DNA of 64,000 nt from an uncultured Oscillospiraceae bacterium (GCA_934572465.1 CAKTLG010000002.1:43119-107118), one strand, 5' to 3'. Counted from the first letter of the stretch, positions 51,872 to 59,911 are shown. Program-made: numbers and translations. Notes: generated by a model from the letters alone, not told the origin.

Positions 51872-52450
51872 TTATGGCAGGTCGAAGACCATGCCGTCGT
51901 TGTTGCGCACCTGCGTCATGTCGGCGGTCAGGCGGCAGGACAGGGTCTTGCCCTGTGCGTCGTTGCCCGCCCTGCCCGGAAATTCGAGCTTCAGCTTGAG
52001 CGCAAGGTGCTGCCCCGCGCCGAGCTGCTTCGGCGAAAACCGGCTGGCGTCCGTCAGCTCCGCGACCGTGCACGGCCCGCAGAGGACGGTCTGCCCGTCC
52101 TCGGTCGTGATGGTCGCCAGCAGCACATCGGCAAGCTCGCCCGCGGTGTCCGTGAAGCGGAGGCGGTAGTAGACGTCGAAGGTGCTGTCGTTTTTCACCG
52201 TGAAGCCGCCGATGAGCGTCATCCCCGGCTCGACGAGCGAGATGGGCTTGCCGTTTTTGTCGTAGAATTGCAGCGCCGCGCCGTTTTCAACGTTGCCGTC
52301 GATGCCGATCTCCATGTATTCCGTGGCAAAAATGTGGTTCCCCAGCGAGACCGTGACGTTGGCGGCGGCCATGTAGAACGAGGTCAGGAAGAAGGCGGAT
52401 ATCAGCAGCCCGAGCGTCAAAACTGCGCGCTGCATGCGTTTTTTCGTCAT
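51872..52450 (-). CDS. TasA-like secreted beta-sandwich protein
   Basis: 192 aa. An N-terminal membrane or signal segment (TLGLLISAFFLTSFYMAAAN) lacks the AWF/AYF SipW motif. The remainder is a beta-sandwich like the TasA/CalY fold (TLIGGFTVKNDSTFDVYYRL, followed by FTDTAGELADVLLATI). It could be an assembly partner such as TapA, or a second fibre subunit (inference). The start overlaps the upstream stop (ATGA) and has GGAGGCGG. Nine bases separate it from sipW. Confidence 0.82.
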   Translation of the reverse strand: MTKKRMQRAVLTLGLLISAFFLTSFYMAAANVTVSLGNHIFATEYMEIGIDGNVENGAALQFYDKNGKPISLVEPGMTLIGGFTVKNDSTFDVYYRLRFTDTAGELADVLLATITTEDGQTVLCGPCTVAELTDASRFSPKQLGAGQHLALKLKLEFPGRAGNDAQGKTLSCRLTADMTQVRNNDGMVFDLP

Positions 52451-53865
52451 CGTACCGCCTCCAGTTCCCATTGGAAATCCGTCGCAAAGGCGCGTCCGGC
52501 GAAGTCCTTCTTCGCGTCGGTCGGCAGCGTCACCGTGACGGTGTAGATCAGCTCGCGCGCGTCGGGGCTGCCCGCAAGCTGGACGGCGAAGTCGTCCCAG
52601 TCGGCGAGCGTGCCGCTGTAGCTCGCCGTCGTGCCGCCGCAGTAGACGGTCACGTCGCACCGGAGCTTGCGCGCAAGCGCCATGTCCGTTCCGGCGGCGG
52701 GCGTCTGCGTGAAGACGACCCGCGAGTTCTTCGTCGCCTTGACCTCGAGCCGGTAGGTGCGCGAGTAGCTGTCGCCTGGCAGGAAGCGCTGGACGCTGCC
52801 GTTTTCATCTGTGCCGAACGGCAGGCCCTCGACCTTGTTCCACCACGAAAGGCTCATCGTGTCCTCCGGCTTCGGGGGCTTCGGGGGGTAGTCCCCGCCG
52901 CCGGTGCCGCCGCCCGTGCCGTCCGGCCACGGGACGATGTAGGTCGTGTCGGGCGGGACCTCCACGCCGTTGACGAGCGTCGTTCCGGCGTCAGGCCCCG
53001 TGCGGATGACGGTACCCGGCCTTGCGTTGATGATCTCGGTATCCTCGCCCCAGACGTCAGCCCCGCCGTTCACGCCGGAGCCGTTGAAGTTGAACCTGCC
53101 GCCGCCCGCGCCGGGCAGGATGAGGAGCGGCGCGTCGGTCTCGCCGGTGAGCGTGATGTCGCCGGTGACGAAGGCGATGAAGCGCCCGTCCTTGATCCAG
53201 CCGAGGTCGTAGAGCCCGGGCATGTCGTAATACGCGCTGACGAAGCAGCGCAGCATTTCAACGAACTCCGCGCGGGTGCAGATGTCGGCGTCCCGCAGCT
53301 TTTCGCTCCAGCCGTGCACGATGTCCGCTTCGACCATCGCGGCGATATAGCCGCGCGCCCATGGCGCGGCCTTGTCCCCGTCGCGGAAGACCGACAGCGC
53401 GGAGAGGTCTTCGCGCGGCGTGAAGTGGTAGACGCGCGCGAGCAGCACCATCGCGGCATTGCGCACGATGCCGTCCTCCGGACCGTACAGGCCGTTCGGG
53501 TAGCCGAAGACGAGCCCCGCCCGCTTGCACGCGGCGATGGCCGGCGCATAGGGCGAGCTTGCGGGCACGTCGGGGAACGGGTCCTCCGTCACGGGCGTCT
53601 GCGCAAGGCCGAGGAAGCGGCAGATGACCACCGCCGCCGTCTGGCGCGTGATGGGGCTGTCCGGCAGAAACAGATCGCCGCCGATGCCCTCTACCACCCT
53701 GCGCTCCGACCAGAAGCGGATCGGCTCGCGGCACCAGTGGACGGCGGTGTCGAGATACACCCCGTCCGTCGCAGCGGCATAGACCGACAGCGCCGACACG
53801 GACAGCGCGGCGCAGAGCGCCAGCGCGAGGAGACGGCGTCCCCACGGCTTTTTCTTCAGATCCAT
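52447..53865 (-). CDS. SLH-domain protein with TasA-like C-terminus
   Basis: 472 aa. Signal peptide, then three N-terminal SLH domains (residues about 35-205; YAPAIAACKRAGLVFGYPNG). Then a segment of about 100 residues, a Gly/Pro/Lys linker (GGGTGGGDYPPKPPKPEDT), and a C-terminal beta domain of about 130 residues ending FATDFQWELEAVR. The layout suggests it roots a TasA-type fibre in the S-layer polymer (inference). The ATG at 53865 has GGAGGAAGGA; the long upstream extension of the frame is excluded. Confidence 0.85.
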   Translation of the reverse strand: MDLKKKPWGRRLLALALCAALSVSALSVYAAATDGVYLDTAVHWCREPIRFWSERRVVEGIGGDLFLPDSPITRQTAAVVICRFLGLAQTPVTEDPFPDVPASSPYAPAIAACKRAGLVFGYPNGLYGPEDGIVRNAAMVLLARVYHFTPREDLSALSVFRDGDKAAPWARGYIAAMVEADIVHGWSEKLRDADICTRAEFVEMLRCFVSAYYDMPGLYDLGWIKDGRFIAFVTGDITLTGETDAPLLILPGAGGGRFNFNGSGVNGGADVWGEDTEIINARPGTVIRTGPDAGTTLVNGVEVPPDTTYIVPWPDGTGGGTGGGDYPPKPPKPEDTMSLSWWNKVEGLPFGTDENGSVQRFLPGDSYSRTYRLEVKATKNSRVVFTQTPAAGTDMALARKLRCDVTVYCGGTTASYSGTLADWDDFAVQLAGSPDARELIYTVTVTLPTDAKKDFAGRAFATDFQWELEAVR

Positions 53866-53903
53866 AGTGTCCTTCCTCCGACTTCCCGGCAGCGTGCCGG
53901 AGA

Positions 53904-54383
53904 TCAATGCATGACCTTTTCGGTTTGCCCGTAATGCGCGCGTCTGCGGCAGTTCCCCGCGCAGACGGGGCAGCCGCTGTGCTGCACGCCGGCGCGCGTA
54001 TCGACGCGCGTGCGCCAGACGTGTCCCTGCGGACACTGCCACCACACGAGCTTACTGCTGCCCGCCGTGACCATCTCCGGCGTCAGCGCGCCGTTGAGCG
54101 TCGGGTGCCATTCGGCAGCCACGTCAGGCGCGAGCGTCGCAAGGTCGTTGTAGCCTGCGAGCACCTTGCGGCCCGCGCAGTAGGGGCAGCTCTGCTCGCG
54201 CGCCGTGCGGAACGCGATGCGCATGGGAAAGGAATGGCCTCTGTCGCAGCGCCACCACGCCATCGCGGAGCTGCCGGAGGAAACGTCGTCCGGCGTTTTG
54301 CCGCCGTTTTTCTCCGCGTCCCACTGGCGCAGCAGCTCATCGCGTCCGTTTTCCGCGCAGAACTCGCGCAGGCTCTTTCCCAT
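53904..54383 (-). CDS. Zinc-ribbon protein (DUF4379-type), first gene of the phase-variable operon
   Basis: 159 aa. Two zinc-ribbon repeats of the 'C-P-Y-C-A-G-x-x-V-L-x-G-Y-N-D-L' type: WWRCDRGHSF/CPYCAGRKVLAGYNDL and WWQCPQGHVW/CPVCAG, joined by AAEWHPTLNGALTPEMVTAG. Such proteins are often found with mobile or recombining DNA, and a DNA-binding role is plausible but unproven. The ATG at 54383 (GGGAAGTGAAAG before it) is only 20 bases from the recombination-like repeat at 54404-54420. There is no promoter between them in the present DNA orientation. Confidence 0.82.
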   Translation of the reverse strand: MGKSLREFCAENGRDELLRQWDAEKNGGKTPDDVSSGSSAMAWWRCDRGHSFPMRIAFRTAREQSCPYCAGRKVLAGYNDLATLAPDVAAEWHPTLNGALTPEMVTAGSSKLVWWQCPQGHVWRTRVDTRAGVQHSGCPVCAGNCRRRAHYGQTEKVMH

Positions 54384-54403
54384 GCTTTCACTTCCCATAT
54401 AGG

Positions 54404-54420
54404 ACGGAATCCATATTCCG
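54404..54420 (+). repeat. Inverton left repeat (site 1)
   Basis: ACGGAATCCATATTCCG, identical over 17 bp to the reverse complement of 54689-54705. Palindromic arms CGGAAT/ATTCCG flank an asymmetric CCAT centre, the layout of a tyrosine-recombinase crossover site. Confidence 0.82.
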
Positions 54421-54436
54421 CTCTACACGAAAAAGA

Positions 54437-54453
54437 CGGAATCCATAATTCCG
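54437..54453 (+). repeat. Variant recombination-like site (site 2)
   Basis: CGGAATCCATAATTCCG: same arms, but a five-base CCATA centre. It lies inside the invertible segment. Confidence 0.65.
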
Positions 54454-54610
54454 CGCCGCGTTCCGGCCGGCAGCATAAAAAAAGAAACGCGCATTCTCCA
54501 AAGTCCGACCAGAAAGACAGGTGCAGACCTTGGAAAATGCGCGCAGGAACACGGTCTCAAAGGCGAAAGCGGTTGAGACTGAACTTTTTGTGCTCAAAAA
54601 TGGTTTGCTA

Positions 54611-54639
54611 TTGATTTCCGCCGCGTTCTGTGTTATATT
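54611..54639 (+). promoter_or_regulatory. Promoter A, facing away from the operon (OFF)
   Basis: TTGATT (54611-54616), 17-base spacer, TATATT (54634-54639). It reads through site 3 into the 3' end of the recombinase gene on the antisense strand. Confidence 0.82.
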
Positions 54640-54688
54640 TTCAGCAGAAAATGGCGCAGAGCGCTATGTACGATGAATAAAATGCCGA

Positions 54689-54705
54689 CGGAATATGGAT
54701 TCCGT
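54689..54705 (-). repeat. Inverton right repeat (site 3)
   Basis: Exact inverted copy of 54404-54420. It lies 49 bases after the promoter A -10 and directly next to the recombinase stop. Confidence 0.82.
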
Positions 54706-54706
54706 T

Positions 54707-55552
54707 CTAACTGACCAGTCCCAGCCGTTCCAGCTGCCGCTGGTGCTCCGCGCCGCTTTCAATGAGATAGATGCGCGTCGTCTCGATGGAGCTGTGGCCG
54801 AGCATATCCGCGAGCTTCACGATATCGCGGTACACGCGATAGTACGCCGTTGCGAACAGGTGCCGCAGATTGTGCGGAAACACCTTCGACGGCGCGACGC
54901 CCGCCTTGCGGCAAAGGCGCTTCATCGCGCTCCATATCTGCCGCCGGTCCATACTCCTCCCGCCCGTGGTGAGAAAGATCTCGCCGTGGGCGATTTTTTG
55001 TTTCCTGGCGTATTTCAGTAGCTTGCGGCAGAGCTTCGCGGGCAGCAGGATCGTCCGGATCTTGCCCTTGAGCGCCACTTCGGCGCGCCCTTGGCTCGCG
55101 GCCTCGACGGTGAGGTACTTGACCTCGCCCACGCGGATGCCCGTCGCACAGATGCTCTCCATCAGCAGCGCAAGACGAGCATCGCCGGTGCTCTCCGCGG
55201 CGGCGAGCAGACGGTCATACTCCGTGCGCGTCAGCTCGCGCTCGGGCGCGCGGAAGATGCGGCGCTGGACCTTGAGGAACCTCGCACGGCAATCCTCCCA
55301 GCCGAGAAAACGGAACAGGCCGTTCAGCGCGGCAAGCGCGGTGTTGACGGTGGACGGGGCCTGCCGCCGCTCGATTAGACGTGCCTTCCATTCGGTCACA
55401 GCCTCCTTTGTGACGCTTCCATCCCCCAGCCATGCGGCAAAGGCGCGGATGCTGCGTAGGTATTTCTCCCGCGTCGCCGCGGCGCGCTCGTCCTCCTTCA
55501 GCTTGCGGTCGTAGCTTTCGAGCATTGATTCGGTGAGCTTTCGTTCGTTCAT
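54707..55552 (-). CDS. Tyrosine recombinase (predicted promoter invertase)
   Basis: 281 aa, a compact XerC/D-like integrase. N-terminal SAM-like core-binding domain (about 10-95). Catalytic residues are all present: Arg140 (CATGIRVGEV), Lys164 region (LKGKIR), His227 and Arg230 (HNLRHLFATA), His253 (LGHSSIETT), Tyr262 (RIYL). It stands alone, without excisionase or phage genes, between a repeat-bounded promoter segment and an SLH gene, as phase-variation recombinases do. The ATG has AGGAGG; a TATAAT-like -10 at 55597-55602 lies upstream with a poor -35. It is likely to act on the CGGAAT-type sites. Confidence 0.92.
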   Translation of the reverse strand: MNERKLTESMLESYDRKLKEDERAAATREKYLRSIRAFAAWLGDGSVTKEAVTEWKARLIERRQAPSTVNTALAALNGLFRFLGWEDCRARFLKVQRRIFRAPERELTRTEYDRLLAAAESTGDARLALLMESICATGIRVGEVKYLTVEAASQGRAEVALKGKIRTILLPAKLCRKLLKYARKQKIAHGEIFLTTGGRSMDRRQIWSAMKRLCRKAGVAPSKVFPHNLRHLFATAYYRVYRDIVKLADMLGHSSIETTRIYLIESGAEHQRQLERLGLVS

Positions 55553-55680
55553 GACAATACCTCCTGTTACGGATAGCTTTTTCTCGTTGGGAGGTCATTA
55601 TACCGTGCCTGTCCGCGAAATACGAAAAGCGCCCGCTCTATCTGCACCGCACACACCTGAAACGCTGTGATAACGAAAAA

Positions 55681-55707
55681 AGGCGAGCCGGATGGCTCGC
55701 CTTTTTT
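55681..55707 (-). terminator. Terminator of the SLH beta-helix gene
   Basis: Stem AGGCGAGCC with its complement around GGAT and T runs on either strand. It separates the surface gene from the recombinase. Confidence 0.85.
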
Positions 55708-55718
55708 GGAAACGCTGT

Positions 55719-58700
55719 TTACTTGCCCTGATAGGCGCGGTAGAGGAACGTCACGATCTGACCGCGCGTGCAGAAGTCGTCCGGAGCGAACTTGCCGCCG
55801 CCGACGCCCGTGGTCACGCCGTTTGCGACCGCCCATGCCACGGAACCGGCGCAGTACATCTCGCCCGTCACGTCGCTGAATGCGCCGTCATACGCGCCCT
55901 GCGCGCCGACGGCACGGCAGAGGAACGTCACAGCCTGGCCGCGCGTGCAGGTGTCGTTCGGGGAGAACGTCGTCGCGCTCGTGCCGGTGGTGATGCCGTT
56001 TTCAACCGCCCATGCAACGGCCTTCGCATAGTACTCGTTTGCGGGGACGTCGGTGAAGCTGCTCAGAGCCTTCGGCTCGGGAGAGCCCGCCGCACGCCAC
56101 AGGAACGTCACGATCTGGCCGCGCGTGCAAGGCTGGTTCGGACCGAACAGGCCGTTGCCGATGCCGTCGGTGATGCCCTTTTCGACCGCCCACGTCACGG
56201 CGCCCGCGAAGTAGTCGTTCGCGGAAACGTCGCTGAAGCTCACGGTGCGCTTGACGAAGGTCGCCTTGACGACCACGCTGCCCGCGGGCATGGTGAAGGT
56301 GAAGCTGCTGCCGCTGCCGCTGAGCGCAAGCTCGTCGCCCTTGCTGTCGGTGACCGTCAGGGAGCCGAGCTCATAGCCCGCGTCAGGCGTGACGTTGATG
56401 GTCACGGTCGTGCCCTTGGCGGCGTTCTTCGGGCTGACGGTCACGGTGCCGTTGGGAGTCGAGGGAACGGAAACATAGGAGCCGGACCAGTCGGTGCCGC
56501 CAGCGGAGGAGACAGGGATATCCTTGAGCTGGTCGTTGGCGACCTTCGTGCCGAAGCCCCAGCTGTTGTCGTAAATGGTGGTGATCACACCCTCGGCAAT
56601 GCCGGTCGCCTTGATGACCTCGCCATTGCTGTCGCCGCTATTAGTGGCCGTGTTCCCGACGATGGTGATTTTGGTTCCATTTGCAACCTCACCAAAGCGA
56701 ATGATGCGGTCGCCGATGTTCTTGAAGATGTTGTTGGTGATAATAACGCTGCCGTGGTCACATGCGCCCTTGAAGTCCTGAATGGCAATAGCGTTGTGAC
56801 CAGTCGTATCAAATTCGTTATTTGTCACAGTAATGTTCTTGATATGATTCGTGTAAACGCCCTGGAAGCAGTTGTAGAACTTGCAGTGATCGACGACGAG
56901 ATTGCGGACATTTCCATTGTCGTTCTCATTGTAATAGCGGATCGCCTGATTGCCGGACACCGTGCTGCCAATGTCGAACGTGCAGTTCCTGAAAGCGACG
57001 CCGTTGATGACGCTCTGCTCCAGAGAAGTGTTGATGTCGCTCTTTGCCGTGAAGGTCAGTCCTTCAAAGTTGATGTTGGCAAAATCGAACACAAGGTAAT
57101 AAGAATTTCCGTTCGCCACATCGCGATCCAGCACATAGTCGTAAGCGTTCTCGTACTTATGGCCGGACGAAGCAAAAATACCCGCAACGTTGACCGTCGC
57201 ACCGTCGGCCGCTTTGAGGGTGACATTGCTCATAGAGCGAATGTACAGAGGAACACCCGACCAAGTGGAGGTGTCGTTCTTGATGCGGCAGAAGTCCTCA
57301 TAGGAATACTCCTTCTGCTGGTCAAACTTGTTGCCCTCCAGAATAAAGTACTTCGTATTGCTGGTCTCATACTTCGTGGCGCGGCCCAGCTCAAGCTGGC
57401 CGTAGTTGCCGGTGGGAAGGATGATCGTCATACCGTCGATGCTGCCGTACTTACCGTCAAGAATGTCCTGAAGATTGTCCGTCGTGACATTGGTGATGGT
57501 CTTGTCCGTCGTATTGAAGGCCGGCGCGACCGGAACATTGCTGCCGGTGTAGGGAAGCGTGCTGGTGCCGTCCAGCGTGGTGGTCACCTTTGTGGCGGTC
57601 TCATCCTGCTTGTGGACGTCCATAGTGCCGGAGGTATTAGTAATGGTGTAGGAAACAATACCGAGATTATCGGCAGCCTTCACATTGCCGATCGTAATGT
57701 CGCTCGGGTCAGCGTGAGTGCCGGTAAATTCGACCTCATCGATCGTCAGCGTGATGCTGCATGCCTGCTGACCAGTCACGCGGAGCGCGCCCTTGTTACC
57801 ATCCTGACCGGTCACATTGTTGAACGTGCTGTTCTTTACCGCAACATCCATCGTGCCGTTTTCAGAGGGCTGCTTGACATTCACCACAACACCGGTGGTC
57901 ACACCGTCAAAGGTACAGCCGTCCACCAGAAGGGAACCGAGACAGTTGATGGAGATGGGCCAGCCGTGGGAAGCGCCACCATTTTTAAGGAAAGTACAGT
58001 TCTTGACAGTGATATCGACCTTGCCGTTTCCGGAACCGTAATTAAACAGGACCTCATGGGCATCTTTGCAGTTTTCCATGTTGACGGTCACGGTATAGTC
58101 GGACCTTCTCGTGCCCCACACGGAAGCGCCGCCGTTCAGATCGTAAATGTTGATAGAGATATTCTTCGTCAGGGTGTAGTAATTCTCAACATCCCACTCG
58201 GTAGCGCCGCTCAAAGTCGCACCGTTGCCGAAAATGGTCGTGGAAGTCACAAAGCTGGGGTGGGATGCCGTTCCGGCGGGGATCAACGTATTGGGGCGGC
58301 AGTAGATCACGGCAGTTTCAATGTCGGGAGAACTGATTACGCCTCTTTTCTGCTGGGCGTCATATAAAAGCTCGCCGATCGTTGCATAGGGATTGCCATT
58401 GTAGTACACTGGGGTGGCAGCGGGCCACGCAGTATCGCTGACCCAGGTCAGCGGATTCGCGGCGGAAACGGCCGTGAGGGCCTCCGCCAACGTGTTGTAC
58501 GTTGTGCCGTCCTTCGTCTCAGCGGCGTAGGGACGCTTAGAATCGGTCGTGTAGAGCGCGCTGCTGCCGGAGGCGATCGTCTGAAGCGCGTCCGCCTGAG
58601 CAGCGATACCGGCCGTCGCTTTTTCATTCAGCTGGCGCAGAACGGGGCCGCAGCCAGCAGCAGAGTTGCCGCTTAGGTCAAAGTTCGTACCGGTGTAGTC

Positions 58701-59459
58701 ACCGGTCTTGGCGACCTGAAGGATCGCGCGGGTGCCGACCTTTTCGCTGGGCGCAGTGCCAGCCACGTCAACATCTTTGAACGTGTTGCCGGTGAGGGTC
58801 ACAGCCGTGACATTCGTATTGGCCGTTTGGCTGACCATGATGCCGCCGCCGCAGTTTTCAATGGTCGTGCCGGTAACGGAGACATTCGCGCCGCGAATAT
58901 CCTTGATGGCATAGTTGTTGTAGACGTTCTTGAAACTGCAATCCTTGACCGTGCTGGTGCCGGTGGTATTGAACATGGTCAGCACGACCTTATCAAATTC
59001 GCAGTTTTCAAAGGTCACGTTGCCGGAGGTCATGAAGTAGAGCTGACCGGCAGGCGCATCATTGGCCGTGAAGCTGCCTTTCCAACCGCTGTTCTCGCAG
59101 ACCGTGAACGCGGCCGGTTCGTAAATGAACTTGACGTTCTTCACGGTGACGGCATCGCTCTGCCCCTCAAAAAGCTGGAACTGCGTCAGGCTGCTGTTCA
59201 CGCGCTTGGGCGTGTTGCCGGTGGCGATGACATTTTCCACCGTGCAGGTATGACCCGCGCGGGTGTCATAGCAGCCGCTCTCAGGGCTCCACTTGACTGT
59301 GACGCCCTGACCGTCGTAATTGTACCCCGCATCCACGACGTTCTTGATAAACGTGTCGAGGTCGATGGCCGCCGCATCCTCCGCCAGCGCCGCCGTTGGC
59401 AGCAGGCTCAGCGTCAGGCACAGCGCCAATAAGATGGATAGGAACTTGCTTTTCTTCAT
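55719..59459 (-). CDS. Large SLH beta-helix surface protein under promoter cassette B
   Basis: 1,246 aa. Signal peptide (about 26 residues, ending ALA). Residues about 40-330 and 400-1000 are Asn/Thr/Gly-rich beta-helix repeats (FENCEFDKVVLTMFNTTGT, NGVAFRNCTFDIGSTVSGN). Then an InlB-like B-repeat (about 1000-1065, VTPDAGYELGSLTVTDSKG), then three SLH domains (about 1065-1246). It is expressed from promoter B through a leader of about 190 bases containing site 4. The ATG at 59459 has AAGGAGGATC; the 99-codon upstream open frame is leader. Likely an exposed adhesin-type protein (inference). Confidence 0.92.
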   Translation of the reverse strand: MKKSKFLSILLALCLTLSLLPTAALAEDAAAIDLDTFIKNVVDAGYNYDGQGVTVKWSPESGCYDTRAGHTCTVENVIATGNTPKRVNSSLTQFQLFEGQSDAVTVKNVKFIYEPAAFTVCENSGWKGSFTANDAPAGQLYFMTSGNVTFENCEFDKVVLTMFNTTGTSTVKDCSFKNVYNNYAIKDIRGANVSVTGTTIENCGGGIMVSQTANTNVTAVTLTGNTFKDVDVAGTAPSEKVGTRAILQVAKTGDYTGTNFDLSGNSAAGCGPVLRQLNEKATAGIAAQADALQTIASGSSALYTTDSKRPYAAETKDGTTYNTLAEALTAVSAANPLTWVSDTAWPAATPVYYNGNPYATIGELLYDAQQKRGVISSPDIETAVIYCRPNTLIPAGTASHPSFVTSTTIFGNGATLSGATEWDVENYYTLTKNISINIYDLNGGASVWGTRRSDYTVTVNMENCKDAHEVLFNYGSGNGKVDITVKNCTFLKNGGASHGWPISINCLGSLLVDGCTFDGVTTGVVVNVKQPSENGTMDVAVKNSTFNNVTGQDGNKGALRVTGQQACSITLTIDEVEFTGTHADPSDITIGNVKAADNLGIVSYTITNTSGTMDVHKQDETATKVTTTLDGTSTLPYTGSNVPVAPAFNTTDKTITNVTTDNLQDILDGKYGSIDGMTIILPTGNYGQLELGRATKYETSNTKYFILEGNKFDQQKEYSYEDFCRIKNDTSTWSGVPLYIRSMSNVTLKAADGATVNVAGIFASSGHKYENAYDYVLDRDVANGNSYYLVFDFANINFEGLTFTAKSDINTSLEQSVINGVAFRNCTFDIGSTVSGNQAIRYYNENDNGNVRNLVVDHCKFYNCFQGVYTNHIKNITVTNNEFDTTGHNAIAIQDFKGACDHGSVIITNNIFKNIGDRIIRFGEVANGTKITIVGNTATNSGDSNGEVIKATGIAEGVITTIYDNSWGFGTKVANDQLKDIPVSSAGGTDWSGSYVSVPSTPNGTVTVSPKNAAKGTTVTINVTPDAGYELGSLTVTDSKGDELALSGSGSSFTFTMPAGSVVVKATFVKRTVSFSDVSANDYFAGAVTWAVEKGITDGIGNGLFGPNQPCTRGQIVTFLWRAAGSPEPKALSSFTDVPANEYYAKAVAWAVENGITTGTSATTFSPNDTCTRGQAVTFLCRAVGAQGAYDGAFSDVTGEMYCAGSVAWAVANGVTTGVGGGKFAPDDFCTRGQIVTFLYRAYQGK

Positions 59460-59593
59460 AATGATCCTCCTTATGTCTGCTTTCCGCAGCTTCCTGCGGT
59501 CGGACGTTTGGTCGGGGCTGTGCCGCTGTTTGCCGCGCCGCCCGCTGCGAAACGTCCGCAGGCTCTTTCCGCCGCCCGCTCCTCCGTACCGGA

Positions 59594-59609
59594 CGGAATC
59601 TGCATTCCG
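59594..59609 (+). repeat. Recombination-like site 4 in leader of the SLH gene
   Basis: CGGAATCTGCATTCCG: same arms as sites 1-3 but a CTGC centre, and 49 bases downstream of promoter B's -10, exactly as site 3 is for promoter A. Confidence 0.75.
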
Positions 59610-59658
59610 TTCGCTATAAATGAATCGAGCATAGCATTCCGAGCCATTTTCTGCCGAA

Positions 59659-59687
59659 AATATAACACAGGACGCGCAAATAATCAA
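59659..59687 (-). promoter_or_regulatory. Promoter B of the SLH beta-helix gene
   Basis: TTGATT (59682-59687), 17-base spacer, TATATT (59659-59664) on the minus strand. The surrounding about 110 bp aligns with promoter A region (54601-54705) in inverse orientation, including CTGTGTTATATTTTC-GCAGAAAATGGC. Confidence 0.85.
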
Positions 59688-59875
59688 TAGTAAACCGCTC
59701 TTTCGCGCAAAAATACGAAGCCGCAAAAATCGGCATTTTGAGATCGCGAGCCTCACGATACCGCGGTAAGCGCGATAATACGCTGTAAAACGATCTCAGA
59801 GCAAAGGCCGTCAAATGAAAATGCGCGCTTTCTGCCGCCATAAGCACAAAAAGGAAGGATCTGACAGGCCGTTTG

Positions 59876-59911
59876 AACGGCGGCTTTGAGAAATCAGAGC
59901 CGCCGTTTTTT
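59876..59911 (+). terminator. Plus-strand terminator with no obvious gene before it
   Basis: AACGGCGGCT/AGCCGCCGTT stem with a 12-base loop, then six T. It may insulate the AbrB operon from antisense transcription. The stretch 59688-60053 holds nothing else I can support except an inverted repeat GAGATCG/CGATCTC (about 59741-59803). Confidence 0.7.

Larger units (their letters stand above)
54404..54705. mobile_element. Predicted invertible promoter segment (inverton)
   Basis: About 300 bp bounded by identical inverted repeats and carrying a promoter that points right. Inversion would place that promoter about 90 bases upstream of 54383, reading into the SLH/TasA/SipW operon. The right repeat ends two bases from the stop of a tyrosine recombinase. 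The segment also carries inverted repeats GCGCATT..TCCAA/TTGGA..AATGCGC (54489-54542) and GTCTCAA/TTGAGAC (54554-54579). Confidence 0.8.

Noticed and set aside
54404..59609. Integrative element or prophage with the recombinase as integrase
   Set aside because: There is no excisionase, relaxase, capsid or tRNA attachment site. The sites lie in inverted orientation around promoters, which fits an invertase better.
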